DNA of 45,362 nt from Pholiota molesta (Eukaryota; Basidiomycota; Agaricomycetes; Agaricales; Strophariaceae): the NCBI GenBank assembly GCA_014925825.1, contig JACGCK010000309.1, forward strand, positions 1-45,362, in the 5' to 3' direction. Under the pieces are notes generated by a model. It made no database searches. It worked only from the letters and a program-made list of their open reading frames with translations, and was not told the DNA's origin. This document shows, piece after piece, positions 18,858 through 30,783 of the stretch. Made by a program: the position numbers and the translations under genes. Numbering within the stretch: the stretch's first letter is position 1; the number at the start of each line of letters is the position of its first letter.

Positions 18858-21428
18858 ATGTATTCGCAACTCGCAGAGATTCCAGTCCCCACTTCCGCTC
18901 AATTCATACCATCACAAAGTGAGCATATATCAATCTTTCTCGCTGGGGAAAGTAACAACTAATGCCAGCAACGATAAGACGCAGAGCAAACCATCGTTCA
19001 ATTAAATTTCTCCGTCAAAGACCATGTCAGAAATACAAAAAGGACTATGTCAAAATCCGTGGTCTTCAATTCCGACGGACATCATCCAATCAGCCCTGTA
19101 TCGACGCCACTGCTCGACATCGACATCGTCGCACAAATCGTGTCTTCTTCGGGGAAAAAGAGGGCAACTTTACGCAATGTCAAACTCGCAGATGGAAAGT
19201 CGAATCGTATCGTCGAAGTTTGGAGCGAAGGGCTGTTGCAGATTCCCTTGAATGTAACGGATTACCATGGCGACTTCTACACAGACGGTGAGTTTACTGT
19301 TGGGGACGTATCGAAGAACTTACACGAACGATTGGCTCAGAGTATCTTGGATCGCTCTCTTTTGCCCCTTCGGAACTTGCAGTGATTTATACAGCCGAAG
19401 GAAACGCACCTGAAAGCAAAGATCCTTACTCCAAGTTTCGATTCAACCCTGACTTCGGAGAGAGCCTCACTGGCAAGAAACGCCCGGTCTCTTTTATCGT
19501 GTGCTGGCAAGAGGACACATCTCCGCCGAAAGCAAGTCTTGTGCAACTGAAGACGTTTGAAGGGGTGCGCTTTGGACAGGCGATATTCTCTGCGAACTCC
19601 GACGAGATCGTCTATGCGACGGGGTACGAGTTCACTGCAGATGGCCGCTTTCTGGGGATCAAGTGGTGCTCCAATCGACCAGCTGGTATTTGGAGGTTGC
19701 GGATAGGCGAGGCCTCGCATTCTGGCGACATTTCGAACCCACCCACTGCTGTTGACATTGTCAAGGCTGAAAAGCTGACACCCGCTTTCTTGTCTTGTCG
19801 TTCGCCACGTATCCTGACTAGCCAGGGGAAATCAACCCTGCTTTGGCTAGCTGAGCGGAGCGGAGGCGCTCATGTAGCTTCTTCAACTCTACACGCTCTT
19901 GACATTACCTCTGACGCCGCCGCCGCCGCACCGTCGGGCTCTACTATGCCGAAGACTCTGGTTGGCATTGTCGATGTGCCGGATGCGAACTTGAAAGGCT
20001 TCCCGGGCCTGTATCCTACGTACAGCCTTCCCTCCCAGTTCGAGATCAAGGCTTCGGAGTCGTCGTCATCATCCATATTGGTCGCCTCGCAATGGGGATC
20101 TCGTACGACTGTCATTGAAATTTCTGCTGATGATGGGTCCGTCAAGGAACTGACTCCAGATTCCGATAACAGCCTGTATAGCTGGTCGGTTCTCGCTACC
20201 GACGGCCGTGGGCGCGTCATCTGCACTCGAAGCGCGCCTTCTGTGCCATATGAAATTGTGCTTGGGGAGTTTGATAAGTCGGGGAGTGTCTCATGGACAG
20301 TGATCGACCGACCTGTATTATCCAAAGCAGGTGCGATAACGTTGTCTCCGCCAGTCTAATTTTTAGCAGGATATCTGACAAGTGCTTTTCTCTAGTTGAC
20401 AAAGCGTTGTCAACGATTCGAGCATCAATTATCTCTATTCCAGGCCGCCCATTTGTTGAAACGATCTTCATCCAGGGTGAAACGAAGGAAAATGGGGGCG
20501 ACAAACCTCCTTGTATTACATCACCGCATGGTGGACCCCATGGGGCGACATCTACGGCGTTTTCCCCAAGCACTGTGGCATTCGTACTCGAGGGATGTGA
20601 GTGAAACAACAGATGTTCTGCATCGGTTTTATCCTATTGTTTGAACAGATACATTGTCCCTCCCAAACTACACCGGGTCTCCTGGGTACGGCGAACGATT
20701 CCTCCAAGACTTGATTGGCAGATGCGGGGAGTTGGATGTGCAAGATTGCATCGCGACCGCGAAGCACATCATCGGCCTTGGATTATCTGCGCCCGGACCG
20801 GGACAGCAATTCATATCGGGAGGCAGCCACGGCGGCTTCCTCACGGCTCACTGTGCGCTCGCTCCATCCACTTCTGATCGCTGTCATCGGTCCAGCTAAA
20901 CTCCTTTTAGTGATAGGACAGTATCCCGATTTCTTTTCCGCAGCAGCCCTACGCAATCCCGTCATCTCAGCGAGCGATGTGTCCAACACCGATATTCCAG
21001 ATTGGTACTTCGCCGAATTCGGTCTGGGGTACCCTCTCGCGTCCTCGCCTGCATCTTCCTACGAGGGTGATGCAAAAACAGTCTTGTCCCCGCAAACATC
21101 GTCACGAATACCCCCTCTCGTGGATGGCGACGCGTTCGCGAAGCTCCAAGCCGCATCGCCTACTAGGTACCTTGACGATATGAAAGTACCAGTGCTTCTG
21201 ATGATCGGAGCGGCGGACAGGCGTGTGGCACCAGCGCAGGGGATTCTGTTTTACCATGCACTCAAAGCGCGGTATTCTCAAGCAGAAAAGGCGGCCCAAG
21301 GTGCGAAGGTGGATATGTTGGTGTTCGAGGGTGAAAGCCACCCGTTGGACGGCGTGGAGGCCAGTAGAGTTGGGTTTGAGGCGATTAGGGACTGGTTTAA
21401 GGCGGCGAGGAGTGCGAATTCATGTTAA
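18858..21428 (+). CDS. Acylaminoacyl-peptidase / S9C prolyl-oligopeptidase-like serine peptidase
   Basis: Six exons: 18858-18918, 18985-19287, 19341-20330, 20396-20596, 20649-20852, 20911-21428; 2277 nt, 758 aa, all phases consistent. The product begins MYSQLAEIPVPTSAQF. The N-terminal half would be the beta-propeller. The C-terminal half is an alpha/beta hydrolase with PHGGPHG (oxyanion region), GGSHGGFLTAH (nucleophile Ser in GxSxGG), Asp in IGAADRRVAP and His in GESHPLDG, the Ser-Asp-His order of clan SC. Family members remove N-acylated amino acids from peptides in the cytosol. The length is close to that of fungal APEH proteins. The intron at 18919-18984 has two possible acceptors; only the second keeps the frame. 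The acceptor of the fourth exon is the least certain border. Confidence 0.85.
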
Positions 21429-21712
21429 TCTATCCATTATTGTGGCTGACATTCATATCCGAGAAAGTCGGGACATTCACATGAGAAATCTCCGTGTCCA
21501 TGTCAGTGCGTGTTGGTCAGATGTTAGTCTCCTTTCAAGACTCCTTCGTGATGAACAGTCGATCCCTTTCATTTGAGCTGTATGTTGCAATCACACGATT
21601 ACTCATCGTGTAATCATCCAATCCCACACGCCTCCATTCAACCTCCAATATAAGAGTATCTTCCATTGTCGATGTCTAGTAGTGACTTTTGTTTCTCCAC
21701 CCTCTCCTTGTC

Positions 21713-23864
21713 ATGGATTTTGGCTACACAACCACGTTTATGGTCATCGCCATCGCGGGATGGCTAGTCTATATGCAACGAGCCAAAAGATCCACTCTTC
21801 CTGGCCCTCCACGCCTTCCATTGATTGGGAGCGTACATTACATGCCCACGAAAAGTGCCTGGCTCGTCTTTTCCGAGTGGAATAAATCTTACGGTAGGTA
21901 TGTGATTCGCATTTATAGGCGATCAACTACATTTGTCTCATCTGTCTATAAACAAGGTGGAATATTTCACCTTGACGCCTTGGGAAAGACCCTCGTGGTT
22001 ATCAACTCGGTGAAGATTGCAAAGGATCTGCTCGATAAACGGTCGAGTATATACTCTGATCGCCCACATGCTGTATGTATTCTCCCTCATCCTTGCCATC
22101 TATTACGCTCAAAGACGACTTTCAGGTTATGGCGGGAGATCTGTGAGCCAATATTAATATTATTTTCGTCACGTTCGATGACTGTGCTGATATTTATGGA
22201 ACACAGCGTTGGTTTTACCCAGGTGTTTGCATTTAGCGCGTACGGCGACACATGGCGCAAGCAACGTCGTATGGTCTCGCAGGATTTCAGTCCAAATCTG
22301 ATACCCAGATACTACGCCCTGCAAGAGAAGGAAGCAGCAACTCTTGTTCGAAATCTCCTTAAAGACCCTAAAACTCTCCGAGACGAGCTCCAATTGTACG
22401 TTCTTCCGATTGTTTGGAGGGGGGTGGTGATCCATTGAAATTTGATACTTGTCTATAGCCGATTAGGTGTAATCATCACGCGAGTCACCTACGGATATCA
22501 GGTCCAGTCTATGGACGACCCAATGCTTGAGCTAGGAATGACCGCAATTGGTAATTTCAGCAAAACGACAATGCCTGGTAAATACTTGGTGGATGTGATT
22601 CCAGCCCGTATGCGGCCTTTTGTTTGTGGGTTGAATTTTTGTCTTTTAACTTAATTTTTCTAGTAAGATATCTTCCCCTATGGATGCCTGGCGCGGGCTT
22701 CCTCAAAGAGGCAGAGAAAATGCGGACGCAATTGATCGACGCAGCGTACAAACCATATGAGCTGTGCAAGCATAATCTTGTGCGTCCCCTCGTCTTCTCG
22801 AACTTTTGCGCCAATAAACAAAAAATATGTGACGCTCTATCAGGACACCGGGAAAATCCTGATGCCGAATCTTTGTGGAACTGTAATTCATGACGGAGGC
22901 GAGCAGCTTTCTAAAGACGTCGAGGAGAATATCACTTGGGCAGCTCTGTCGATGTTAGGCGGTGGTCTCGACACTGTAAGTAACTACTATGTGCTGATTA
23001 TCCTGCTTTGCGAGCGCCACTTTATTCACTTACTCCCAACTTTCTTATAAATATCTCATTAGAACGCGTCGGTGGCTCTTACATTCATTATGGCTATGAT
23101 TCTACACCCACAAATACAGAAGAAAGCTCAGATAGAGCTCGATACTGTGACAGGAAAGGATCGTCTCCCTCATATAAGTGATCGGTCCAAGTTGCCTTAC
23201 ATACGAAGTGTTATGGCGGAAACGTTGAGGTGGGCGCCTCCGGTGCCCCTTGGTATGTTTGTTTCACCCGGGTGCATCGAAGCGTCATTCGCTGTTTAAA
23301 CGATTCAATTAGGCCTTCCACATGCGGTTACTGAAGACGATATCTACGAAGGTTACCATATTCCCAAAGGCTCTCTGATTCAAGCGAACATCTGGTACGC
23401 GCTTTCCCAATAAATATGTTCTTGCGTCGTTTAACTCGCATCGCATTGGATAGGCACATGCTTCACGATCCGGACATATATCCCCACCCAATGACGTTCA
23501 ATCCTGAACGCTTCAACGGCGACGATGCGGCCATGGATAGCGCGAAAGAGCTGGTTTTTGGATTCGGCCGGCGTGTATGCCCGGGAATACATTTCGCAGA
23601 GGGGACCTTTTTCGCAATTATAACGACCCTCCTAGCGACGTGCGATATTCTTCCGGGTCTCGACATAAATGGGAAGGAGGTGCTTCCGGAGTATGAGTAT
23701 ACAGATGGAACTATCGTGTATGTTTTCTATTTCCGCCTTACTACTTCAATCATTAATTTTCACATTTGTTAAGTATGCCGAAGCCATTCGCTTTGAGGCT
23801 TCGAGAACGCTCACCACAAGCCATAGCTCTACTTGAAGAAGTTTCTGCAATGCATGTTGAATAA
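21713..23864 (+). CDS. Cytochrome P450 monooxygenase, copy 1 (intact)
   Basis: Eleven exons: 21713-21893, 21957-22072, 22126-22142, 22207-22395, 22459-22607, 22664-22779, 22844-22975, 23063-23252, 23313-23394, 23454-23717, 23774-23864; 508 aa. An N-terminal membrane anchor (FMVIAIAGWLVYM) is followed by the PGPPRLPLIG hinge, the helix-C block WRKQRR, an I-helix GGGLDT in place of the usual AGxDT, the K-helix ETLR, the PERF motif (NPERF) and the heme loop FGFGRRVCPGIH with ligand Cys about 433. This is a microsomal class II P450. The 17-nt third exon (VMAGDL) is unusually small. A TATA-like ATATAAGA lies at about 21648, 60 bp upstream. The substrate is unknown; the sequence style recalls fungal P450s annotated as secondary-metabolism oxidoreductases. 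The adjacent copy shares every exon border. Confidence 0.9.
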
Positions 23865-24458
23865 AGTAAGGCGAAATCATCATATTGACAACTGCTTATT
23901 CGAGAAATTCATGCCATTATTTAGGATCATTACTTCAATTGTGACTGCAACCCGTCTAAAAAATTGGGAAGTATGCCGCTTTAGTTGGGTAAGCGTAATA
24001 TTCACTCAAGATCCCTTTCACCTCACAAAAAAATGAATTCTATCGAGATCCAATCGCTTGCATGAGTCCCCACGAGTCCGACATTGCTATTTTTTCTTCT
24101 TTTTTTAAATTGATCCGATTTCGATACCCTCCGGACTGAACGGATGGCTCAAAATAAACCGAATTCATTTAGTTTTGTTTCCGTACCATCAACCCTGCAT
24201 CAGACATCTGATGTATCTTCTTTACGAGATAAAACTGGATTCTTCAATGATGAGCGTCTCCCATGCGGAGAGATGTTAAATACGCGAGTCTCGAGATCAT
24301 ATAGCAAAGACACGGTGTTTTGCTTATGAACTTACCTGGTGTCAAGTTATGTAAAATTAGACTTGCATGTGTGTAAGAGCATCGCCACGGCTGCTATTTA
24401 AATTGTCAACGACCGTGCGGCGTATGTCTCTTTCGGTTTGACCACCACCATCCTCACC
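23865..24458. other. Intergenic spacer between the two P450 genes
   Basis: AT-rich, no gene seen. A CTATTTAAAT stretch at about 24393-24402 is a possible TATA element for the second P450, about 60 bp upstream of its start. Confidence 0.35.
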
Positions 24459-26615
24459 ATGGATTCTACATATACAACTGCGTTTCTTGTTATCGTTGTC
24501 GCGGGATGGCTCATTTATACGAATCGAGCCAAGCGAGCACCGCTTCCTGGTCCTCCACGTCTTCCAATCATTGGGAGTGTACACTACATGCCTACGAGAA
24601 GCCCATGGCTGGTCTTTTCCGAGTGGAACAAAACCTATGGTACGTTGTAGCTCTCCGATCGATAGGGCTATTCTTTGTCCTCACACCTATAAATGAGGTG
24701 GTATCTTTCATCTCGATGTCCTTGGCAAATCTATCGTGGTGATCAACTCGCTGAAGATTGCGAAGGACTTGCTCGAAAAAGATCGAATATATACTCGGAT
24801 CGTCCACACACTGTACGAACTTTTGCATCTATTCCATTGTAATGCTCAATGAGAACAACGACCTCAAGATAATGGCGGGAGACCTGTGAGCCAAGGTTTG
24901 CATAATTCGCAGAAGCTAGACTTACTCTTCTCCAATAGTGTTGGGTTCTCTCAGAGCTTTGGGTTTCTCCCGTACGGCGATACATGGCGCAAACAACGGC
25001 GCATGGCTTCGCAAAATTTGAGCCCGAGCATGGCTACCCAATATCACGCCCTGCAAGAGAAGGAAACTGCCACTTTGATCCAAAACCTGCTTAAAGACCC
25101 CAAGACCCTGCGACAAGAGCTGCAGTAGTACGTTCTTAAGGCTCATCATATTATATTTCATTATTTGAATGCTCATTGTTTCGACGACGCTTTCACTTAC
25201 AGCCGAATAGGAATCATCATCATTCGAGTGACCTACGGATATTATATCGAGTCTCCAGATGACCACATGCTCAAAGCAGGGTTAATTGGGATTACGAATT
25301 TTAGCCACACGACGGTGCCCGGTAATTACATGGTTGATTTCATTCCAGCCCGTATGTGATTTCCCGACCTTGACTTGAAACGTATTTACGAATTTTGTTG
25401 ACAGTTAAATATCTTCCTGCATGGATGCCGGGCGCGGGATTTCTCAAAGAGGCAGAAGAAATGAGGGTGCAGCTCCTCGAGGCTGTGGACAACCCGTATG
25501 ATTGGTGTAAAGATAATCTCGTACGTACTATCACCGCTCTCGTTCTTGAATGATCAGGACCAAGTCATCGACACTTTCGTTAGAGCACCGGGAAAACGCT
25601 CATGCCAAATTTCTGTGGGACGATAATTCAAGCTCTAGAGGGTGAGAATGAACTCTCCAAAGGCGAAGAACGCAACATCGTCTGGGCCGCTGGTTCAATG
25701 CTAGGTGGTGGTTTAGACACCGTGAGTTACTCATTAACCCAGAATTTCTCCAATAGCTGACTGTTTGATTAATATTCCTCCTTTTTATTTCTTCTTAGAA
25801 CACATCGGCAGCGCTCTCATTTATGATGGCCATGATCCTCCATCCCGAGATACAGAAGAAAGCACAAGCCGAGCTCGACACCGTTGTAGGAAAAGAGCGT
25901 CTCCCTCTCATATCCGATCGCCAGAATTTGCCATACATACGCAGTATTATGGCAGAAACGTTAAGATGGGCGCCTTCCGCACCTCTTGGTGCGTCTTGTA
26001 TTTTTTTATTTTGGCAAACCACAGTATTGCTTATTTGTTCCTTGATGAATTTTAGGCCTTCCGCATGCTGTTAGTGAAGACGATGTCTACGAAGGACACT
26101 TCATCCCCAAAGGCTCCATCATCCAGCCTAACATCTGGTACGCGCTCCTCCACTAAAAATATTCCTTACTTACCCAGAGACGCCCCTCCGCCAGGCACAT
26201 GCTCCACGATCCAGAAGTGTACCCCGACCCCATGGAATTCAAGCCGGAGCGCTTCAACGGCGACGACGCAGCCATGAACGCCGCGAAGGAGCTGCCATTT
26301 GGGTTCGGACGGCGCGTATGCCCCGGAATACATCTCGCAGAGGGCACGCTCTTCGCTATCATCGCGACCCTCCTGGCGACGTGCGACATCCTTCCTGGGC
26401 TGGACGAGGATGGGAAGGAGGTGCTTCCGGAGTACGCGTATACAAATGGGACACTCATGTACGTTGAATCCGTTTTTGTCTTGCTGGCTGTAAAACTAAT
26501 TTGTTTCTTTGTGAATTTACTTAGTTTTCCAGAGCCATTCAGCTTGAGGCTTCGAGCACGCTCATCACAGGCAGTTGCCCTGCTTGCAGAAGCTTCCGCT
26601 GTGCCTCCTGAATAA
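24459..26615 (+). pseudogene. Cytochrome P450, copy 2, one frameshift
   Basis: Tandem paralogue of the preceding P450 with the same eleven exons (24459-24639, 24698-24812, 24869-24885, 24939-25127, 25203-25351, 25405-25520, 25584-25721, 25799-25988, 26056-26137, 26195-26458, 26525-26615). Exon lengths are identical except exon 7 (+6 nt) and exon 2 (115 instead of 116 nt). The missing base falls in the A-run at 24776-24780: one more A would restore a Lys-Arg-Ser reading matching copy 1. Everything downstream is sound: WRKQRR, GGGLDT, ETLR, PERF and FGFGRRVCPGIH with the heme Cys. So this is either a very young pseudogene or an active gene with a homopolymer error in the assembly. Its 3' end is the source or sister of two further P450 tail fragments downstream. 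Confidence 0.85.
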
Positions 26616-26965
26616 GTTGTTGATCACTTGTTAGTACAGGTTGTGTAACGAAACCTCACGTTGGTCTGAGGCTCAAATTAGATGGGCGCATTCAGAATCT
26701 ATAAAATTATGGCCAGACAAAAAAAAAGAATGATACAAATAAGCATGTATTGCAGAAACGACAGCGGTAATGCCAGAAAAGCGGTGGTATGCCAAACAAA
26801 ATGGTGCGTATTTGATACCGAATAGCTTTACATCACATTTCCTATAGGGAGAAGGGCAAAGGTATAGTATACGCGTGTGTATCCGTAGCCAGCCATCGGC
26901 CCCGACCTATCAGTTAGTGTGTCGGCTCGCAAAAAGATTCTTAAGTTCGTCGTCCTTACCGCGTA
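26616..26965. other. Junction between P450 and GH79 3' ends, duplicated downstream
   Basis: Holds the untranslated tails of the plus-strand P450 and the minus-strand GH79 fragment. The segment around 26695-26820 matches about 30988-31110 closely (for example GAAAAGCGGTGGTATGCC in both), so the tail-to-tail arrangement itself was copied. Confidence 0.6.
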
Positions 26966-27532
26966 TTATAATAAGCGCCCGGCCGACCCACATCCCCCCA
27001 CCGCCACCGCGACCACCCCAAACAGCCCACGCACCACACCCACGCACCCCTTGCGCGTGCTCCCCAGATGTGACCTGTCCAGCCCGGACTGCCCGTTTGA
27101 CGTCGCGAGCAACGCGCCGTCCACCGTCGCCGTGTTGTGCGCCTTCGTGTGCGCGCTCGTCGCGGACGTGCGCATCGCCTGCTGGCCTGTGGTGTCGCAC
27201 GTGATGGTCGTCGCATGCAGATTCAACTTAAAATTACCCTTGATAATTGATTCTTGAACTTGAAGCTACTTGAAGCAGCTTGAAAGCGCCCGTCGACCTT
27301 GCACTGGCATCTGCCCGGCCCAGGCGATGTTCTCTTCGTCGACACGGACTCCGCGGCCAGATACCTACGCGTAACACACATCAACGAAAAAAAACCTGCA
27401 CGGAAATCATAAAACCCACTCACTTCAACACTTGACCTTCACCGTCCCCGGCACCCCATCGAACACCGTCAGCGTCACGCTCAGGTCGTTCGCCCCGCTC
27501 GGGTCCGAGACGTAGTTGAACAGTGCGACCTG
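26966..27532 (-). pseudogene. GH79 3' fragment A
   Basis: Truncated copy of the last two exons of the GH79 gene at 31276-33677. On the minus strand it reads SAHTKAHNTATVDGALLATSNGQSG (26-part match at about 27160-27085), close to the SAHTKVHNTATVESAVLATSNGHSG of the intact gene, then a shortened C-terminal tail. The upstream part (27425-27532) corresponds to exon 7 (VPGTVKV region). The catalytic exons are absent and the joins are rearranged, so it cannot encode an enzyme. Confidence 0.75.
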
Positions 27533-27675
27533 GCGATAGATCAAATCAAAAGGAATCCTGCCGCGAGGTTCTCGCTAATAATATGACCTAATACAACATC
27601 AACCAAGATTCAAGTTCCCCGTCGTACAACCCAACCTCTTTTAACCCACCTAATTGTGCAAGTCGTCTTGCTGTA

Positions 27676-28296
27676 ATGTCTGAACCGACCAGCGTTCGTC
27701 AAGTCGATCCGAGACTGATGATCAGGTTAAATCCGGCCCTCATGCCACCTCGCATCCGTTACCAGAGGAAGGTGAGCAGTATCGTCTCATGTCTGGACTG
27801 GCTCTTGGGGCTTACCTTCGCGCTCTCACAGAACCCAGAAGAATTTAAAAAGATGGAGCCGCTTGACGAACTTCCGGAAGCCCTAATTCCTCATGCAATA
27901 CCGTCGCTCATTCGCACCCCCCCTCTCCTGCGTCGCGGTTACCCCCTCACGCACGAGGTCTTTGCCCATTTTATCATGAAAGACGGGCGATTCGCCAAAA
28001 GCGTACCATTTTCTGACGACGACTCCGATATTTCTGGCATTTTGTCAACCCAAAAAGCAGTACAACAGATTGTTGGGTGGCCAGTCCAGTGCTACTATGT
28101 GTATGGAATTCCTGAAGACAAATCCGAGGGACTGCTATTCGAGCTCGCCAATAGTTACAGCGTGAAGCATAATGCGCCTCCGGAGGTCGAAGAGAAGTTG
28201 AGGACGGTGTTGAGGGCGGAAGGACCTCCCAAGTGGTATCTGGACCATTCTGAAATGGCGCACTGGGATTGGAAGGTAGTTTTTGGCATGCCTTGA
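27676..28296 (+). CDS. Unknown 206-aa protein, copy A
   Basis: Open frame of 206 codons, about 85% identical by eye to the frame at 29731-30351, which supports both as real. Conserved blocks include QVDPRLMI, NPALMPPRIRY, MEPLDELPE, IPHAIPSLIRTPPLLRRGYPLT, GWPV.CY, HNAPPEVEEKLR and GPPKWYLD.SEMAHWDWKVVFGMP (C-terminus). I recognise no family; there is no signal peptide or membrane segment. The stretch 27772-27831 starts GTGAGC, ends CTCACAG and is exactly 60 nt, so it may be an intron; removing it keeps the frame and leaves 186 aa. The gene lies between P450/GH79 duplication blocks and was copied along with them. Confidence 0.7.
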   Translation: MSEPTSVRQVDPRLMIRLNPALMPPRIRYQRKVSSIVSCLDWLLGLTFALSQNPEEFKKMEPLDELPEALIPHAIPSLIRTPPLLRRGYPLTHEVFAHFIMKDGRFAKSVPFSDDDSDISGILSTQKAVQQIVGWPVQCYYVYGIPEDKSEGLLFELANSYSVKHNAPPEVEEKLRTVLRAEGPPKWYLDHSEMAHWDWKVVFGMP

Positions 28297-28500
28297 GCCT
28301 GCTCGTTTCCGTCAGTATGCCGTCCATATTTTTTTCGATTGATCCGTCTCAACGAGCTTTGATGAGGTGTATCTGTATACTATCAGAATCCATAGCGGCT
28401 CTCGTTATAAAACGCTCCTGCAACCCTTCAGATGATTTGAGTTCTATGACGTTGTCCTTCTCCTTGCGCGCATGTGAAGCGTGTCCATTTTCTATAGAGA

Positions 28501-28690
28501 AACGCGTATACAAATGGGACGACCGTGTACGTTGAATCTGTTTTCTGTTTTTGTTTTGTTGGTTGGAAAATTGATTTTGTTGATCCTTTTGTGAATTTAC
28601 CTAGATTTCCAGAGCCGTTCAGGTTGAGGCTCCGAGCACGCTCGTCACAGGTCGTTGCGTTGCTTGCAGAAGCTTCCGCTGTGCCTCCTT
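28501..28690 (+). pseudogene. P450 3'-end fragment (second copy of the tail)
   Basis: Matches the end of exon 10, the last intron and exon 11 of the P450 at 24459-26615: it starts ACGCGTATACAAATGGGAC and contains FPEPFRLRLRARSSQVVALLAEASAVPP in one frame (28604-28687, differing from copy 2 at a few positions). The heme-binding and upstream exons are missing. The 3' flank also matches the P450 3' flank up to about 28750. Confidence 0.8.
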
Positions 28691-28756
28691 GTCTACTTGT
28701 CATGTATAGGTTACAAATAGGTTATCGAGTCGTTGTGTAACGAAACCTCACGGATG

Positions 28757-29015
28757 CACGTCGAACTGCCCGCCGCCGAGCGTCTGCCCAGCGACACGGA
28801 CGCTGCGGCGAGATACCTAAGTACTATACGCGTAACACACATCAACGAAAAAAAACCTGCACGGAAAACATAAAACCACTCTGACCTCAATCTGACCTTC
28901 ACTTGACCTTCACCGTCCCCGGCACCCCATCCGGCACCGTCGGCGGGCCCCGCTCGGGTCCGAGATTTGTCCGAAATGTTGTTGAACTTGAGTTGAACAG
29001 CGCGACCGTGACGTT
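28757..29015 (-). pseudogene. GH79 3' fragment B
   Basis: Contains the start of GH79 exon 8, the preceding intron and part of exon 7, with deletions. The intron carries the same CACATCAACGAAAAAAAACC string as fragment A (27377-27396), so A and B share ancestry more recently than either does with the intact gene. It is joined directly to the P450 tail flank. Confidence 0.65.
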
Positions 29016-29730
29016 GCTCATCTCGACGACCATCGATAGTGAATGCAATTCTCCCAACAGGTTTTTCGAAAACACGTGAGATGTTGTCACGAGGCAATTT
29101 TCCCATCCGCCAAAGTTGAACTTGATGCGAGTTGAACGTTGAGCACCGGCACCCGCGCCCCTCTCGCGCGCCTCATCGAGCACCCGACTGGTGGCCTCTC
29201 CAGCCTCGCCCTCGTCATCGCGCTCTTCATTGTCCGCCACCGCCGGCGCGCGTCCTTCGCAAGTGCCTCACCTTTTACTGCCCCGCTTGACCCCGTACGA
29301 AAGCTTCGCATCGTTTCGCGCACAATGTCCAGCAGGGACAAGCGACTGAGGAAGGGCTGCGAAGCGCGTAAGTACGTAGATACGACGACACACAGTGAGT
29401 AAAGAGCTCACCTCAGTTGTTTGCTACACAAACGACTGAGGGGAGTCGAAACGAATAAGTATCCTAACCTATATACACGTAGCTAGAATGTACCGTAGCT
29501 AATCATACGGAGTAATAATGGTTCGATGTCGTCCCCGTGAATCAAGTCTGTGAAGAAATTGGCCAAGGCCTGGCAAATCCCCGATAGACCAAATCAAAAA
29601 GTCGAAGTCAAAATCCTGCCGCGAGGTTTCCGCCAACGATATGACCTAACCTAATATAACATCAACCGAGGTACAATTTCCCCGTCGCACAACCCAACGA
29701 CTTTCAATCCACCTAAGTAACTGTGCCAGT
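29016..29730. other. Spacer between GH79 fragment B and unknown gene copy B
   Basis: No confident gene. An open minus-strand stretch (29341-29087, 84 codons, SLLDIVRETMRSF..) has no recognised family and may be a remnant. The last 150 bp before 29731 match the region upstream of 27676, showing that the promoter side of the unknown gene was duplicated too. Confidence 0.4.
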
Positions 29731-30351
29731 ATGTCTGAACCGACCAGCGCTCGTCAAGTCGATCCGAGACTGATGATCAAGTTAAATCCGGCCCTCATGC
29801 CACCTCGCATCCGTTACCAGAAGAAGGTGAGCAGTATCGTATCATGTCTGGACTGGCTCCTGGGTCTTACCCTCGCGCTCTCACAGAAGTTAGAAGAATT
29901 TAAAAAGATGGAGCCGCTTGACGAACTTCCGGAAGTCCTAATTCCCCATGCAATACCATCGCTCATTCGCACCCCCCCTCTCCTGCGTCGCGGCTACCCC
30001 CTCACGCGCGAGGTCTTTGCCCATTTTATCGAGAAAAACGGGCGATTCACCGAGGGCGTACCAGTCCTTGGCGACAGCTTCCATCTTTCTGGCCTTTTAT
30101 TAACCCAAGAAGCCATACAACGGATTGTTGGGTGGCCAGTCAGGTGCTACCATGCGTTTGGAATTCCTGAAGACGAACCCGACGCAGTACTATTCGAGCT
30201 CGCCAACAGTTACAACATGAAGCATAATGCGCCTCCGGAGGTCGAAGAGAAGTTGAGGGAGGTGTTGAAGGCGGAAGGACCTCCGAAGTGGTATCTGGAC
30301 CGTTCCGAAATGGCGCACTGGGATTGGAAGGTAGTTTTTGGCATGCCTTGA
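29731..30351 (+). CDS. Unknown 206-aa protein, copy B
   Basis: Paralogue of the frame at 27676-28296, same length and aligned without gaps. Most differences lie in the middle (about residues 108-155), while the ends are nearly constant. It again contains a 60-nt GTGAGC..CTCACAG segment (29827-29886) that could be spliced out in frame. Both copies keep open frames after visible divergence, which suggests selection on the protein. Function unknown. Confidence 0.7.
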   Translation: MSEPTSARQVDPRLMIKLNPALMPPRIRYQKKVSSIVSCLDWLLGLTLALSQKLEEFKKMEPLDELPEVLIPHAIPSLIRTPPLLRRGYPLTREVFAHFIEKNGRFTEGVPVLGDSFHLSGLLLTQEAIQRIVGWPVRCYHAFGIPEDEPDAVLFELANSYNMKHNAPPEVEEKLREVLKAEGPPKWYLDRSEMAHWDWKVVFGMP

Positions 30352-30783
30352 GCCAGCTCGTTTCAGTAACTACTTATACAGTCCATATTTCCTTTGATCG
30401 ATCCATCTCCATGAGCTTCGATGAATTGTATCTGTACACTATCAGAATATCAGAATCCATAGCGGCTTTCGTCACGAAACTCTCCTGCAATCCTTCAGAT
30501 GCTTGAATTCTATGAGGTTGTCCTTCTCTCCAGATTCTTTTTGTGTGCGTGTCCATTGTGTCCATCTTTGATAGAGACCTTGTCGGCAGGCTCCAGCAGC
30601 CCAGCTATACTCAGAGGTCTATGTCAAGTCTATGTAGTAAAAACAGTTCAATATAGATGCGTACGGTACCATATTGTACGCTTGACGACGGAAGATGATT
30701 CAAATGTGATAGATTAATGTACACCTATTGAACATTCTTCAGAGTCACAATGCTCCCCATTGTCGTCGTGCACCAGCTGCAGG

